From Cerasicoccus frondis (lineage in GTDB: Bacteria > Verrucomicrobiota > Verrucomicrobiia > Opitutales > Cerasicoccaceae), in contig JAVDPC010000001.1 of NCBI GenBank assembly GCA_031296915.1, positions 307,522-371,521 of the forward strand: a DNA stretch of 64,000 nucleotides, read 5' to 3'. Below are positions 19,354 to 27,758 of the stretch, in pieces. The notes under the pieces were generated by a model. It saw nothing but the letters and a program-made list of their open reading frames with translations. It ran no database searches and had not been told where the DNA came from. Each line of letters begins with the position of its first letter. Positions within the stretch are counted from its first letter, which is position 1. The position numbers and the translations under genes were made by a program.

Positions 19354-20289
19354 ATGAGACTCCTCCATGTGCTTGCCGCACTCGTGCTGGCGCCAGCTTT
19401 AATGGCGGTGCAAACGCTGTTGCTGACGCCTGTTGATGCCAGTCGCGAACGCAGCGTCCCCGTTAAGGTTTACCTTCCTGACACTACGGTGCCAGCTCCA
19501 GTCGTTTTGTTTTCCCATGGTCTTGGCGGCTCTCGCGAAGGAAATGCCTACCTGGGTGAGTATTGGGCGAAAAGTGGCTATATAGCGATCTTTCTGCAAC
19601 ATCAAGGCAGTGACGTTGAAGTGTGGCGCGACTTGCAACCAGATCAGCGCATGGCTGCCCTGAAAGCCGCAGCGAGCGTGCGATCCTTCATGGAGAGGCT
19701 CGAAGATGTCCATTTTATCCTGGATTATTTAGAACTGGAAAATGCCAAGCCCAAGGGCCCATTAACGGGTCGATTGGACTTAGAGAAAATTGGGATGAGT
19801 GGGCACAGTTTTGGGGCGCACACAACGCAAGGCCTTATGGGACAACGGTTTTTGCGCTTCGGAAAGCCGCGATTCAAAGACGACCGAATCGACTGCTTTA
19901 TCGCAATGAGCCCCTCCTCCGGCCGACTCCCCGATCAAGCGGCTTTCGGCCAAATTACCGCCCCGGTGCTCTGCATGACGGGAACCGATGACAGCAATCC
20001 ATTAAAAGAATCCATGGATCCCGCCGACCGTCAACGAGTCTACCAAGGGCTAGCAACCGGAGATAAATACCAATTGATCTTTGCGCACGGCCAGCATTCC
20101 ATCTTCAGCGATTTCGAGCGCCCGGGAAATCCGCCTCGGGACCCCCGATTCCATCCCGCGATACAGGAAATCACTACCCAGTTCTGGAATGCGTATCTAA
20201 AAGATGACGCCAATGCAAAAACCTGGCTACAGAGCAATGCACCGAACGAATCGGTGTTGATCGATGATGACGTTTGGGAGTGGAAGTAG
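19354..20289 (+). CDS. Secreted alpha/beta-hydrolase (dienelactone-hydrolase/PAF-acetylhydrolase-like)
   Basis: A 311-residue protein with signal peptide MRLLHVLAALVLAPALMA. Alpha/beta-hydrolase elements in order: oxyanion segment LFSHGLGGSREGN (~50), nucleophile elbow GMSGHSFGAH (Ser ~151), acid Asp in GTDDSNPL (~212) and His in AHGQHSIFSD (~245). This order and the early HGLGG loop resemble PAF-acetylhydrolase-like/dienelactone hydrolase family esterases. It likely cleaves an ester outside the cytoplasm; the substrate is not predicted. It is convergent with the GH3 gene, only 3 bp between the stops. Confidence 0.85.
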   Translation: MRLLHVLAALVLAPALMAVQTLLLTPVDASRERSVPVKVYLPDTTVPAPVVLFSHGLGGSREGNAYLGEYWAKSGYIAIFLQHQGSDVEVWRDLQPDQRMAALKAAASVRSFMERLEDVHFILDYLELENAKPKGPLTGRLDLEKIGMSGHSFGAHTTQGLMGQRFLRFGKPRFKDDRIDCFIAMSPSSGRLPDQAAFGQITAPVLCMTGTDDSNPLKESMDPADRQRVYQGLATGDKYQLIFAHGQHSIFSDFERPGNPPRDPRFHPAIQEITTQFWNAYLKDDANAKTWLQSNAPNESVLIDDDVWEWK

Positions 20290-20292
20290 CTG

Positions 20293-22545
20293 CTAATTGG
20301 CTACGCAGAATTTTGCCTTAATCAGATCGCAATCGCGGCTACTGGAGCCCACTTGCAACTCAAATTCACCTGGCTCCACCACACGTTTCCCTGCTGCATT
20401 AACGATGCTGCATTCGGCGACAGGCAGGCTGAGCGAAACAGTCTTGCTCTCACCGGGCTCCAAATCGATTTGCTGGTAAGCCTTGAGCTCCTTGTTAACC
20501 CAGGTAGCAGAGGTTACGAGATCAGAAACGTATGCCTGAACGGTTTCCCGCCCGGCGCGGTCGCTCGTGTTGGTCACGGTCACCTGGAACTGAAGCTCGT
20601 CACCTTCCGCCAAATCAACTTTCTCCAGTTGTAAATCTTTGTATTCGAACGAGCTATAGCTTAGTCCATAGCCGAAAGCGAAATGCGGGTCCTGGGTGAG
20701 GTCTGCATAGCGGTCACCGTGCTGTCCCCGCACTTGGCTATAATAAATCGGCTGCTGACCGACATGGTACGGGATCGAAATGGTCAGACGCCCGGATGGA
20801 TTCAATTCACCGAATATGGCTTCCGCGATTGCCTGCCCCCCCATCATGCCTGGGTTGAAGGCTTCGAAAATTGCAGCTACATTATGCACGGACTTTGGCA
20901 GAACCAGCGGCTTGCTGTTGATGAGCACCAAAATCATCGGCTTGCCGGTTTTCGCCAGGGCATCCAAGAGCTCAACCTGTCCGCCTTGCATTTCCAGGGT
21001 CGCGGTGGAGCGATACTCGCCACACAGGCGAACGCTGTCACCCACGACAACAACGGAAATATCCGCTTCGTTCGCAGCAGCCACAGCTTCTTCGATCAAC
21101 GCGTCATCAGGCTCAGCGATTTCCAGAGTTTTTCTTTTTACCTGACCATCGTCATAACCACCCTCGTCTTCCACTTCGACCAGTGTGGTCAGGTGAGCGC
21201 CCTTGGCGTAAGAGACTTCACAGCCTGCTGGCGCCAGTGCGCGAATGCCATCGAGCACAGTTTTGGTGCATTCACGGGGATGACCATCGGGAATCCAGCC
21301 GACTTGACCGCTTGCGCCGGCCCAATCGCCCAACTGAGCATGCTGATCGTCTGCGTTCGGGCCAATGACTGCGATTCGTTTAAGGGCTTTGCCATCGAGC
21401 GGTAAAGTGCCGTCATTCTGCAATAAAATCAGTGAACGGCGCGCAATCGCTTCGTTGACCTCGCGGTGAGACTCGCACCCGATCACCACTTTTTGGCGCT
21501 CTAGATCTGGCTTACCCGGGTCCTCGAACAGTCCCATGCGGAACTTCAATGCAAGCAGTCGCTCCACAATAGCGTCGATTTCCGATTCCTGCACGATGCC
21601 TTCAGCACAAGCCTCAAGCGCCGCCTCATAAAATCCAGCGGTGGCCATCATCAAGTCATTGCCGCTTTTAATTGCGAGCGCCGCGGCATCCTTCAAGGTT
21701 GGAACGATTTTCTGCTCCCACTGCATGCGGCCGACGTTATCCCAGTCGGTCACCAAAATTCCCTTAAAGCCCCACTCTTCCTTGAGCACGTCGTTGAGCA
21801 GCCAGCGATTAGCGGTCGACGGCACCCCTTCGATGGACTGATAACCGGTCATGTAGGACAAGCAGCCTTCACGCGCCGCCCGTTCAAATGGCGGCAGGAA
21901 AAATGAACGCATTTTGCGCTGACCCAAATCAGCTTCTGAGGCGTCACGCCCTCCTTGGGTTTCGGAGTATCCGGCAAAGTGTTTGGCGCAGGCTAAAATC
22001 GATTCCGGATCGTCCAGGCCGTCCCCTTGATACCCGCGAATCATCGCACAGGCAAATTCGCCGATCAGGAATGGATCTTCGCCAAAAGTCTCGCCAACGC
22101 GGCCCCAACGCAGATCACGGGTCAGGCAAAGCACGGGGGAAAAAGTCCATTTGAGTCCCGTCAAGCGCACTTCGCGGGCCGTCACGCGCGCAGTCTCTTC
22201 AATCAGTTCGGGGTTCCAACTTCCCGCCATTCCCAATTGAGTCGGGAAAATGGTGGCGCCAGCGTGGAATGAATGGCCGTGGATACAATCATCGCCAAAA
22301 AGGATCGGTATGCCCAGTCGCGTTTCGCTGGCCATATCCATGGCTTTGGCGGCTGCTTCGTTCTGAATGTGCAGCAGGGAGCCTACTTTCTTTTCGTTAA
22401 TGAGCTCGTTCAAGTCGCCACGGCCGCCGTCAAGCTGCATCAACTGTCCGACCTTTTCTTCCAGTGTCATGCGGCCCAATAGGTCAGCCACACGCTCATC
22501 AACTGTTTTTGAGGGGTCCCGATATATCTCTGACATGATCAACAT
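20293..22545 (-). CDS. GH3 family beta-glucosidase/beta-xylosidase
   Basis: A 750-residue enzyme with the full GH3 layout: N-terminal TIM-barrel, central alpha/beta sandwich and C-terminal fibronectin-III-like domain (VQAYVSDLVTSATWVNKELK). The nucleophile Asp lies in GILVTDWDN (~residue 265), preceded by KHFAGYSETQGG, the conserved Lys-His of GH3. No signal peptide, so it should act in the cytoplasm on imported oligosaccharides. GH3 enzymes remove terminal beta-linked glucose, xylose or related sugars; the exact specificity cannot be read here. An in-frame ATG at 22536 is an alternative start; neither has a clear Shine-Dalgarno. Divergent from the FtsK-like gene, with a 190-bp intergenic region. 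Confidence 0.92.
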   Translation of the reverse strand: MLIMSEIYRDPSKTVDERVADLLGRMTLEEKVGQLMQLDGGRGDLNELINEKKVGSLLHIQNEAAAKAMDMASETRLGIPILFGDDCIHGHSFHAGATIFPTQLGMAGSWNPELIEETARVTAREVRLTGLKWTFSPVLCLTRDLRWGRVGETFGEDPFLIGEFACAMIRGYQGDGLDDPESILACAKHFAGYSETQGGRDASEADLGQRKMRSFFLPPFERAAREGCLSYMTGYQSIEGVPSTANRWLLNDVLKEEWGFKGILVTDWDNVGRMQWEQKIVPTLKDAAALAIKSGNDLMMATAGFYEAALEACAEGIVQESEIDAIVERLLALKFRMGLFEDPGKPDLERQKVVIGCESHREVNEAIARRSLILLQNDGTLPLDGKALKRIAVIGPNADDQHAQLGDWAGASGQVGWIPDGHPRECTKTVLDGIRALAPAGCEVSYAKGAHLTTLVEVEDEGGYDDGQVKRKTLEIAEPDDALIEEAVAAANEADISVVVVGDSVRLCGEYRSTATLEMQGGQVELLDALAKTGKPMILVLINSKPLVLPKSVHNVAAIFEAFNPGMMGGQAIAEAIFGELNPSGRLTISIPYHVGQQPIYYSQVRGQHGDRYADLTQDPHFAFGYGLSYSSFEYKDLQLEKVDLAEGDELQFQVTVTNTSDRAGRETVQAYVSDLVTSATWVNKELKAYQQIDLEPGESKTVSLSLPVAECSIVNAAGKRVVEPGEFELQVGSSSRDCDLIKAKFCVAN

Positions 22546-22735
22546 AAATCTGCAAAATTAGGGAACTGGACCATGTAGGTAAATCGAATTTTCCATTTAG
22601 TAGGTATTTGACTACTCGAAAATCGGATTCAGACAATATGACAGTCCATAAATAAACATTCTCGAAAAATCCAAACTATGCCCTTGAAGAGAACCCACTT
22701 AACCGGCTTTCTGGTCCGTTTTTAAAAGCCCTGGC

Positions 22736-24640
22736 ATGTTTCGCTCACTCACCGGTTCCATTACCCAAAGTCGACTTACCGACCGCCTCAAGCAGTGGGT
22801 AACTTCCTTTTCACCAGGAGACGAGGAAAGTGATCTAGTTTGCGATACAGAGGACGAGAATCCCACGCCCACAAAACCTTCTACTGAGCCTTCGGCTGAG
22901 GAAACGACTCAGCCAACGACCACTCCTGAGCCAGCTTACGAGGATCGCGAAGCCATCTGGCAGGAGGAATGGAACAAGCTCGCCGAATGGACCGCCGAAC
23001 TGGATGAACAATTCGCAGCGCGTCAGCAGCGCAAGAAAGCCCACGCCAAGCGCATGGCTGAATGCCATTCCCGCATCGAATCCATTCTCGCAGCTAAAGA
23101 TGAACCCGAATCCGTCGAGGCAGTTGAAGAATCTCCGGAAATAATCGCCGAAGCCAAGCCTGCTGAACCTCCCCAACCTGCACCCGAACCCACCGTTGGT
23201 TATAAGGAAGACGAACTCGGCAACTACCTCCCCCCCAGCCTCGACTGTCTGGCCGATCCCAATACCGACGCCGAGCCAGCGCTCAGCCAAGCTGAAGTCG
23301 CCGAACAGCGCGATGCGCTGCAAACCACCTTTGACAATTTCTCCATCGACGCTCTGGTCTGTGACGCCACAGTCGGGCCACGTGTGACTCAATACCGCGT
23401 CAAGCCCGGCTACGGAGTTCGCGTGGAAACCATCGCCAACCTCGACAACAACATCGCACTGGCTCTCAAGGCGAACGCAGTTCGCGTCCAGGCGCCGATT
23501 CCCGGTGAACCTTTTGTCGGCATTGAAGCGCCCAACCCCCGTGCTCGCACCATCATGCTCAAGGAGGCGTTGTGGAGCGATAACTGGGCCAACAACCAGT
23601 GCCAGCTTCCCATGGTTTTGGGCATGGACATCACCGGGCGCATCCAGGTGTTTGACTTGGCCAAAGCGCCGCATTTGCTGATTGCGGGTTCCACTGGCGC
23701 CGGTAAATCCGTGTGCATCAATAACCTGATCCTGTCGCTCCTTTACCGCTTCAAACCTGGCGAACTGGAACTCGTGCTGGTCGACCCCAAGCGAGTTGAA
23801 TTCGCGATGTATAAGGACTTGCCACACCTGATCCATCCGGTGGTTGACGACGCCAAGCAAGCCTGCCAAGCGCTCAAATGGCTGGTCCGCGAAATGGAGT
23901 CCCGCTACGAGCGCATGGCTGCGCGTCGTGTGCGCAACATCATGGGGTACAATGATAAAGCCAAAACCGAAGGCTTTGACCCCCTGCCCTACATAGTCCT
24001 CGTCATCGACGAGATGGCGGACCTCATGATGACTGCCAAAGACGACGTGGAAACACCGATTGCGCGCCTGGCGCAAATGTCGCGCGCGGTCGGCATTCAT
24101 ACGATTTTAGCCACGCAACGGCCGAGCGTTAACGTCATCACGGGCGTCATCAAAGCCAACTTTCCCACCCGTGTGGCCTTCCGGGTTTCGTCACAAATCG
24201 ACAGCCGCACGATTTTGGATGGCAAAGGCGCGGAAACGCTGCAGGGCAAGGGCGATATGCTCTTCACGCCCCCCGGGCAATCTCGCCTCATGCGCCTGCA
24301 AAGCCCTTTTGTAGACGACGATGAAATCCTCCGTGTCACCGACCATTTGCGTGAACAGGCGCCCCCCCGCTACCGGGTTGAGCTGCACGACGAAGACTTA
24401 CCCGAGGGCGAGCAAGGCGAACTCTTCGAAGAAGGCGCCGACACCCTGCTCATGGACGCGCTTGCCGTGGTGGCCACGACCGGCAAGGCCAGCACCAGCT
24501 TTCTCCAGCGTAAGCTTAAGATCGGCTACAATCGCGCCGCCACGCTGGTCGAGGAACTCGAAGTCCGCGGGCATATTGGGCCGCAAGTCGGCACTGCGCC
24601 ACGCGAAGTCTTCATCACCCCGGCAGAGCTGCCGCGCTAA
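22736..24640 (+). CDS. FtsK/SpoIIIE-type DNA translocase lacking the membrane domain
   Basis: A 634-residue protein. Residues ~1-180 are hydrophilic, Glu/Pro/Thr-rich and contain no membrane segments, unlike canonical FtsK, which begins with four. Residues ~190-550 are the alpha-beta motor: YRVKPGYGVRVETIANLDNN, Walker A GSTGAGKS (~318), VDPKRVEFAMY, Walker B VLVIDEMADLMM (~425) and ILATQRPSVNVITGVIKANF. Residues ~565-634 are the gamma winged-helix DNA-reading domain (TSFLQRKLKIGYNRAATLVE). Family knowledge: this motor pumps dsDNA during segregation and dimer resolution. It heads a plus-strand set with an LRV repeat gene 18 bp downstream. Whether the genome also has a membrane FtsK cannot be seen. 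Confidence 0.9.
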   Translation: MFRSLTGSITQSRLTDRLKQWVTSFSPGDEESDLVCDTEDENPTPTKPSTEPSAEETTQPTTTPEPAYEDREAIWQEEWNKLAEWTAELDEQFAARQQRKKAHAKRMAECHSRIESILAAKDEPESVEAVEESPEIIAEAKPAEPPQPAPEPTVGYKEDELGNYLPPSLDCLADPNTDAEPALSQAEVAEQRDALQTTFDNFSIDALVCDATVGPRVTQYRVKPGYGVRVETIANLDNNIALALKANAVRVQAPIPGEPFVGIEAPNPRARTIMLKEALWSDNWANNQCQLPMVLGMDITGRIQVFDLAKAPHLLIAGSTGAGKSVCINNLILSLLYRFKPGELELVLVDPKRVEFAMYKDLPHLIHPVVDDAKQACQALKWLVREMESRYERMAARRVRNIMGYNDKAKTEGFDPLPYIVLVIDEMADLMMTAKDDVETPIARLAQMSRAVGIHTILATQRPSVNVITGVIKANFPTRVAFRVSSQIDSRTILDGKGAETLQGKGDMLFTPPGQSRLMRLQSPFVDDDEILRVTDHLREQAPPRYRVELHDEDLPEGEQGELFEEGADTLLMDALAVVATTGKASTSFLQRKLKIGYNRAATLVEELEVRGHIGPQVGTAPREVFITPAELPR

Positions 24641-24658
24641 CTCCGATACGGTCCCATC

Positions 24659-26059
24659 ATGAAGTTGCCACAAGATGTTGATGAGTTGATCGCTTTGGTT
24701 GAAAAACATGGCGCGGATGCCGTTGCCAAACGTTTCCGTAAGCCGCCCATTCCCAGCTCAATTCTCCGCCAAGCCAGCCAGGCCAACCCGTCAGAAGTCG
24801 TCTGGATATTCCTTGCCCGCTACATGCTCACCCCCAGTAGCGTGCTGGAGGAAATGGCGCGCCAGAATGCTGAGTATCCAGCTTCGGTTTTAATTGAGCT
24901 GGCGCAAAACCCACGGACTCCCCCCACCGAGCTTTCGCTGCTGCTCCAACATGGAGATGTCCAGGTTCACGCGGCAGTAGCAGCAAACCCCAACTTGCCG
25001 CCGCGCGACATGCAGGCGCTCATGCTCGAAAAGGACCCCGTCGTGGCGCGTTCTCTGGCGGCAAATCCTGCGCTTAAGCTAAACGCACAGGCCCACCTCG
25101 CCGCATTTGGCGACGCCTCCGCCCGACTGGCGTTGACTCAGAATAAATCGCTGCACCCAGACTTGTGGATCGCCCTTTCATCTGACCCAAGCCCGCTCGT
25201 GCGCTTCTCGCTGGCTGCCGCTAATCATGCGCCAGATGATTTGATGCCCTTCTGGGCCGATAGTGATCGCGAAGAAATCCAACTCGCGCTGCTCAGCCGA
25301 AGTTCACTTGCGGATAAGATTTTGAAGTCACTTTTGCTATCCCCCCACGCATCTGTGCGCGAAGCGGCAACTGAGAAAATCAAGCTCGGCGAAGTCGAAA
25401 TACTCCGTCTGTGCCAAGTGGACAACGTTACCGAACGCGTTGCAATGGCCGCTCGCGAGGATGTGCCAGCGGCAATCCAACATCAGCTGGCGCAGGACGA
25501 CGCCGTCGCCGTCCGCGAAGCCTTGGCCATGAATGCGGCATTGTGGCCGGAAGTCGCGGAGTTTTTCGTTTCTGGCGAAGATGAAGACGCCTGCCTTGCC
25601 ATGCTGAACAATCCGGCCATGCCTGAGGCGCTCTACGTCGAGCTGGCTTGGCAGAATAAGCCGCGCATCATCGCCGCACTCGCCAGCAGTGACCGCACGC
25701 CCCCGGAAGTGCTGCAATACCTCGTCAACGAGCGCCTGTCGCCGGACGCCATTTTCCATTTGGCAGCCTGTCATATCAAGGCCCCATGGCTACGTGGAGA
25801 GCTCGCTGACGCCCTGGCTGATGTAGCCACTCCATCCATTCGAGCACTCGCAGCCAGCGCACACCAGCTGTCTCTGCAGCAGCGCAACCGCCTGAAAGAC
25901 GACAGCGCGCCGCGCGTGCGCATTATGGCCATCGAAACAACGCCCACCAGGGAGTCGCCTGACGAGATGGCGCCCGAAACCAGCCCCGCCATTCAGCAGT
26001 GCATTCTTCAATTAGAAGCTATGCTGGTGAGCGATGCCGAACAATCGCCGGCCGCCTGA
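24659..26059 (+). CDS. LRV/HEAT-like repeat solenoid protein
   Basis: A 466-residue hydrophilic, cytoplasmic protein built of about a dozen ~24-27-residue units of the form V-x-x-x-L-A-x-N-x-x-L-...-D. Examples are VQVHAAVAANPNLPPRDMQA, VVARSLAANPALKLNAQAHL, PLVRFSLAAANHAPDDLMPF and VTERVAMAAREDVPAAIQHQ. This periodicity fits leucine-rich-repeat variant (LRV) or HEAT-like solenoids, which serve as binding scaffolds. No cysteine cluster, enzymatic motif or membrane helix is seen. It starts 18 bp after the FtsK-like stop, so cotranscription and a shared process are likely. Partner unknown. Confidence 0.75.
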   Translation: MKLPQDVDELIALVEKHGADAVAKRFRKPPIPSSILRQASQANPSEVVWIFLARYMLTPSSVLEEMARQNAEYPASVLIELAQNPRTPPTELSLLLQHGDVQVHAAVAANPNLPPRDMQALMLEKDPVVARSLAANPALKLNAQAHLAAFGDASARLALTQNKSLHPDLWIALSSDPSPLVRFSLAAANHAPDDLMPFWADSDREEIQLALLSRSSLADKILKSLLLSPHASVREAATEKIKLGEVEILRLCQVDNVTERVAMAAREDVPAAIQHQLAQDDAVAVREALAMNAALWPEVAEFFVSGEDEDACLAMLNNPAMPEALYVELAWQNKPRIIAALASSDRTPPEVLQYLVNERLSPDAIFHLAACHIKAPWLRGELADALADVATPSIRALAASAHQLSLQQRNRLKDDSAPRVRIMAIETTPTRESPDEMAPETSPAIQQCILQLEAMLVSDAEQSPAA

Positions 26060-26110
26060 GGCAAACCAATCATTTACCATTTAATACGAATCAACTAACC
26101 GCAAAGACCC

Positions 26111-26506
26111 ATGGTTAAAAAAGCTAGTAAAATCGTCGAACTAAGCCGCAACGATATCATCCTCGGAGCAGACGCCGAGATCATCCGCGCCGCTCTCGAG
26201 GCTCGCGAGCAGATCGATGTCCTGCTCAATGAACGCGCCGAAGCCTACCGTAAAATTGCCGAACTCGAATCGCAGGTCGATGAGCTGCTCGGCGAAGATG
26301 ATGAGTTCCCCTACCCGGCCCCCGAAGAGCCAGTGGCGGAATTCCCTGTGCAAAAGAAAACGGCGAAGAAGAAGGTCGCCAAGCCCGCCCCCAAGCCGGT
26401 TGAGCAGCCAAAGGTCGAGGAGCCTGAGCCAGTTGAGGATGCAGCCCCCGAAGCTACAGACTCAGACACCCAGCAAGTCGACGGCGACGGTAAAACCAAC
26501 GGCTAA
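26111..26506 (+). CDS. Small coiled-coil/lysine-proline-rich protein, member 1 of tandem pair
   Basis: A 131-residue hydrophilic protein. Residues ~25-60 form a coiled coil (EAREQIDVLLNERAEAYRK, IAELESQVDELLGEDDE). A Pro-rich joint (FPYPAPEEP) and a basic AKKKVAKPAPK stretch follow, then an acidic C-terminal tail. The same order (coiled coil, GED-x-Pro-rich joint, Lys-rich KKAAKKK) occurs in the next gene, suggesting tandem duplication. Lys/Ala/Pro tails resemble non-specific DNA-binding tails of histone-H1-like proteins, so binding of DNA beside the FtsK-like motor is possible (inference). Start is the ATG at 26111, 51 bp after the LRV gene. Confidence 0.65.
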   Translation: MVKKASKIVELSRNDIILGADAEIIRAALEAREQIDVLLNERAEAYRKIAELESQVDELLGEDDEFPYPAPEEPVAEFPVQKKTAKKKVAKPAPKPVEQPKVEEPEPVEDAAPEATDSDTQQVDGDGKTNG

Positions 26507-26608
26507 GCCTGGCATCGCACGCCCCCTGCACGACGACACTGCATGGCAGTGACTCATCGTGTTTCGTGCCGACGCTACGCTATACTCACTAAACGTATTC
26601 GATCCTGC

Positions 26609-27031
26609 ATGGCATTGACCACGCAACAGCGCATTGAACTACAGGAACTCCTGCTCCAGCGGGAGGCTCTCTATGCGCGCATTGCCCGGATCGAGGCACA
26701 GATCGAGGGGATATTTGGCGAGGACTATCCCCTGCCGCCACCACCCGTTGAAGTGGCGGAATGCGGCAAACCGAAGAAGGCGGCGAAAAAGAAAAAGCCC
26801 GCCAAAGCCCTTGCGATTCGCCTGCGCCCACTCGAAGGCCTCGAAGTCGCCTACCGCATTTGTTATGCGGCTAGTTCGTATATTGCTGACGAAATTCATG
26901 GGGATAGAAAGGCGATTGCCAGCTATCTCGAAGCTCCTATGGCTGTGCACCTGATCGAGCGTATAGAAACCATTGACGCGCAAGGCGAACCCATCGAAGC
27001 CGTATTTTTGCCTGCTAGCACTGAGGATTAA
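26609..27031 (+). CDS. Small coiled-coil/lysine-rich protein, member 2 of tandem pair
   Basis: The ATG at 26609 is chosen: the codons upstream (from 26543) give an Arg/Cys-rich segment without matching coiled-coil start. The product is 140 residues. Coiled coil at ~5-35 (TTQQRIELQELLLQREALYA), then FGEDYPLPPPP and PKKAAKKKKPAKA, echoing the neighbouring gene, followed by a ~65-residue C-terminal domain not found there (RPLEGLEVAYRICYAASSYI, HLIERIETIDAQGEPIEAVF). The C-domain has beta/alpha character without a recognised family. It is the last gene of the run started by the FtsK-like gene. Confidence 0.65.
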   Translation: MALTTQQRIELQELLLQREALYARIARIEAQIEGIFGEDYPLPPPPVEVAECGKPKKAAKKKKPAKALAIRLRPLEGLEVAYRICYAASSYIADEIHGDRKAIASYLEAPMAVHLIERIETIDAQGEPIEAVFLPASTED

Positions 27032-27534
27032 AAACACTGCTCAAGAAGGCGACCGATGGCAATTTCAGGCCAACTCTCAAAGGGTATTTAAAATCTCTGT
27101 TGAGCTTCGCCTGGGAGCCTGCGAGCGAACGAGAAATAAAGCTGCGCGCAAAAGCGCACGGTCGAAGCTTGGGGGTGCAAATGAAAAGTCGCTGTTGTAG
27201 CCTCAATCACGTGCTTCCAGTCCGCTCAATCAGCTACGCCTCGCGCTGCCATCAAGTCCGCTCCCATCTAAGCAGACAATTTAAAGTGAAAGTGTTCGTG
27301 CGATCAGATGCTTTATGAAAGTCCCTTCAATCCAGGAGCAAAACAAGTGAATCCCGCGTTGGACCTATTCGATCCTGTCAAGATACTGTAGGTTTTGGCA
27401 AATAGTCTAAGCGATCCGTCGAAAAATCTAGGCAATCCAACTTAAGAATCGAGACTTCTTAACCGGAATACGATATGATTCCATCCCTAAGCAGAACGAT
27501 CAGCTAGTTGTTAACGATGCAGGGCGAAGCTCAT
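27032..27534. other. Intergenic region, no gene supported
   Basis: About 500 bp after the small coiled-coil gene. Short frames exist on both strands but none has signal, domain or codon character of a gene. The stretch leads into the inverted repeat and terminator at 27535-27620, so it may be the promoter side of a small RNA. Confidence 0.35.
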
Positions 27535-27620
27535 TTTCATTTTCCGACTCAATGGTGTGTTCGAAAATGAAAGAAAGCTATTTCAAAAGGTGGAGCCCGG
27601 TGTCCCTACCGGGCTTATTT
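27535..27620 (+). ncRNA. Candidate structured RNA ending in a terminator hairpin
   Basis: Two hairpins in tandem. First: exact 10-bp arms TTTCATTTTC (27535-27544) and GAAAATGAAA (27563-27572), loop 18 nt. Second: exact 8-bp arms AGCCCGGT (27594-27601) and ACCGGGCT (27608-27615), loop GTCCCT, followed by TATTTTAT, which is terminator-like. No coding gene lies within 500 bp upstream, so the terminator may end a small RNA. RNA identity is unknown. Confidence 0.4.
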
Positions 27621-27758
27621 TATCCAGCGGGTTGACGAAGAGGCAACAGCTAGCCAGGTAGGAAAATCTGGGCTCAACCTTTTCGAACAGCCCCTACCAA
27701 TAGTCATATAGGTATTGTGTCTCGATGTTACCAAGCTATACCTCAGAGAAGCTACCGC

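Noticed and set aside
20683-21405. 240-codon plus frame opposite the GH3 gene
   Set aside because: Antisense shadow of a GH3 enzyme with intact catalytic motifs.
22835-24100. Long minus-strand open frame (421 codons) opposite the FtsK-like gene
   Set aside because: It is the antisense shadow of a clear FtsK motor with Walker motifs; its product has no known domain and shows His/Phe/Val-rich composition typical of shadows in this codon usage.
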